From: JANQPC01 sp039208375
GTDB taxonomy: Bacteria > Pseudomonadota > Alphaproteobacteria > Rhodobacterales > Rhodobacteraceae
Assembly (NCBI GenBank): GCA_039208375.1
Contig: JBCCRC010000025.1
Coordinates: forward strand, 1-43,498
Direction: 5' to 3'
Length of the DNA stretch: 43,498 nt
Shown here: positions 42,591-43,498 of the stretch, piece by piece
Layout: the number at the start of each line of letters is the position of its first letter
Position numbering within the stretch: position 1 is the first letter of the stretch
Notes under the pieces: model-generated
The model's database searches: none
What the model was told of the DNA's origin: nothing
What the model saw: the letters and a program-made list of their open reading frames with translations, nothing else
Position numbers and translations under genes: made by a program

Positions 42591-43498
42591 TCAGGCGCTG
42601 GCCTCCTCTTGCGTTTCTTCGGCGCCCTCTTCGGTTTCGGCCGCCTCGGCCTCCAGATCCGCGGGATCCACCCAGCCCAGCTGGATGCGCGCCGTCATCA
42701 CCATCGCCTGCGCTTCTTCTAGGCTCACATCGAAGGGTTCGAGAATGCCGTCATCCTTCACGCGCTCGCCGTCCTGAACCGTCCAGCCGCCCGCAAGCTC
42801 CCAATCCGCGCAGGTGGCGAAATCCTCAACCGATTTCACGCCGTCGTGCGCGAGCGCTTCGATCATCTGGGGAGTGAGCCCTTCGAATGCAATAAGGCTA
42901 TCTTCCACACCCAGTTCGCGGGCATTGTCGAGCGCCTTCTTGTTCAGCGCATCGATGTGATCGCGCGCGCGGGCCTGAAGTTCGGCCGCGGTATCCTCAT
43001 CCACCCCGTCGATCACCAGAAGCTCATCCACATCCACATAGGCCACCTCTTCGAGCGAGGTGAAGCCTTCGGACACCAGAAGCTGCGCAAAGAATTCATC
43101 CAGATCGAGCGTATCGACGAAGAGCTTCGTGCGCTCCTCAAACTCAGCCTGGCGCCGCGCGCTTTCTTCCTCTTCGGTCATGATATCGATGTCGAGCGCC
43201 GTGAGCTGGCTTGCGAGCCGCACGTTCTGCCCGCGCCGGCCGATGGCGAGCGAAAGCTGCTCTTCGGGTACGACCACCTCGATCTTGCCCGCCTCTTCGT
43301 CGATCACCACCTTGGATACCTCCGCGGGCTGCAGCGCGTTCACAAGGAAGGTCGCCTGATCGTCATTCCAGGGAATGATGTCGATCTTTTCGCCCTGAAG
43401 CTCGTTGACCACCGCCTGAACGCGGCTGCCGCGCATACCTGATCTCATCCCCATTTGAGCCAGAGCACTGGCGCGATTTTCGGGCTGCCGTAGGACAG
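42591..43498 (-). CDS. nusA: Transcription factor NusA, C-terminal part, cut by window edge
   Basis: Elongation, termination and antitermination factor. The visible part covers the end of KH1 and KH2 (GMRGSRVQAVVNELQGEKIDII, LSLAIGRRGQNVRLASQLT), then the acidic helix-hairpin-helix-like repeats and an acidic Glu/Ala tail ending EEASA. NusA identity is secure up to the Gly codon at 43439. Beyond it the frame stays open to the window end but reads QMGMRSGMRG instead of the expected VDPVGACVGMRG, so the last 60 or so bases do not encode normal NusA in this frame. The stop lies 22 bases before the YlxR CTG. Confidence 0.9.
   Translation of the reverse strand, partial: VLRQPENRASALAQMGMRSGMRGSRVQAVVNELQGEKIDIIPWNDDQATFLVNALQPAEVSKVVIDEEAGKIEVVVPEEQLSLAIGRRGQNVRLASQLTALDIDIMTEEEESARRQAEFEERTKLFVDTLDLDEFFAQLLVSEGFTSLEEVAYVDVDELLVIDGVDEDTAAELQARARDHIDALNKKALDNARELGVEDSLIAFEGLTPQMIEALAHDGVKSVEDFATCADWELAGGWTVQDGERVKDDGILEPFDVSLEEAQAMVMTARIQLGWVDPADLEAEAAETEEGAEETQEEASA

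Overview
The window is a 43.5 kb stretch of an alphaproteobacterial chromosome, most likely from the Rhodobacteraceae (Roseobacter/Rhodobacter group). The evidence is the RegB / SenC-RegA redox locus with ahcY nearby, the aroE-coaE-dnaQ-secB-fxsA-Tim44-mltA run, the alphaproteobacterial AddAB recombinase, the hemD-Mic60-HemY cluster and the high G+C. It is almost all chromosomal core. No phage, IS element, CRISPR array or plasmid gene was seen. Genes are dense, and many neighbours overlap by 1-11 bases (ATGA/GTGA/TGATG junctions).

Layout. 1-2013 (+): the 3' part of aroE, then coaE and dnaQ. 2041-3112 (-): secB and fxsA. 3218-5463 (+): a Tim44-domain protein, mltA and an Smr protein. 5460-9919 (-): an alpha/beta-hydrolase lipoprotein, hslU, a ten-helix membrane protein placed between hslU and hslV, hslV and trxA. 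9976-21492 (-): addA, addB, a MurU-like uridylyltransferase, an AmgK-like sugar kinase, tsaE, a kinase-less PAS protein and regB. 21593-22840 (+): senC and regA. 22837-23912 (-): a GNAT and an HD hydrolase. 24122-27530: a small secreted protein (+), an alcohol dehydrogenase (-), ahcY (+) and a DUF2853 protein (+). 27737-31400: DUF1761 (-), a DM13 protein (+), then EVE, YciI, gpsA and tsaD (-). 31467-35197 (+): hemD, Mic60 and HemY, with HemY cut by an in-frame amber codon. 35240: tRNA-Thr(CGU). 35478-38586 (-): a bacteriophytochrome hybrid kinase and its heme oxygenase. 38686-39388 (+): relics of a metal ABC transporter. 39438-43498 (-): infB, a YlxR/L7Ae RNA-binding protein and the 3' part of nusA.

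How the genes work together. RegB/RegA/SenC form the global redox-response system. MltA (murein cleavage) together with AmgK and MurU (MurNAc salvage) belong to peptidoglycan turnover. TsaE and TsaD are two parts of the t6A tRNA-modification pathway. HslUV, SecB and TrxA serve protein quality control and redox homeostasis. The heme oxygenase makes biliverdin for the overlapping phytochrome gene.

The least ordinary parts are four. First, the red-light module abuts a decayed Mn/Zn (SitBC-type) ABC transporter whose pieces look like a normal membrane-protein ORF at first sight. Second, HemY carries a nonsense codon. Third, a membrane protein is translationally embedded between the two HslUV subunits. 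Fourth, a PAS-only protein lies directly downstream of regB. I did not find a convincing wholly new multi-gene system; these four are the best leads.
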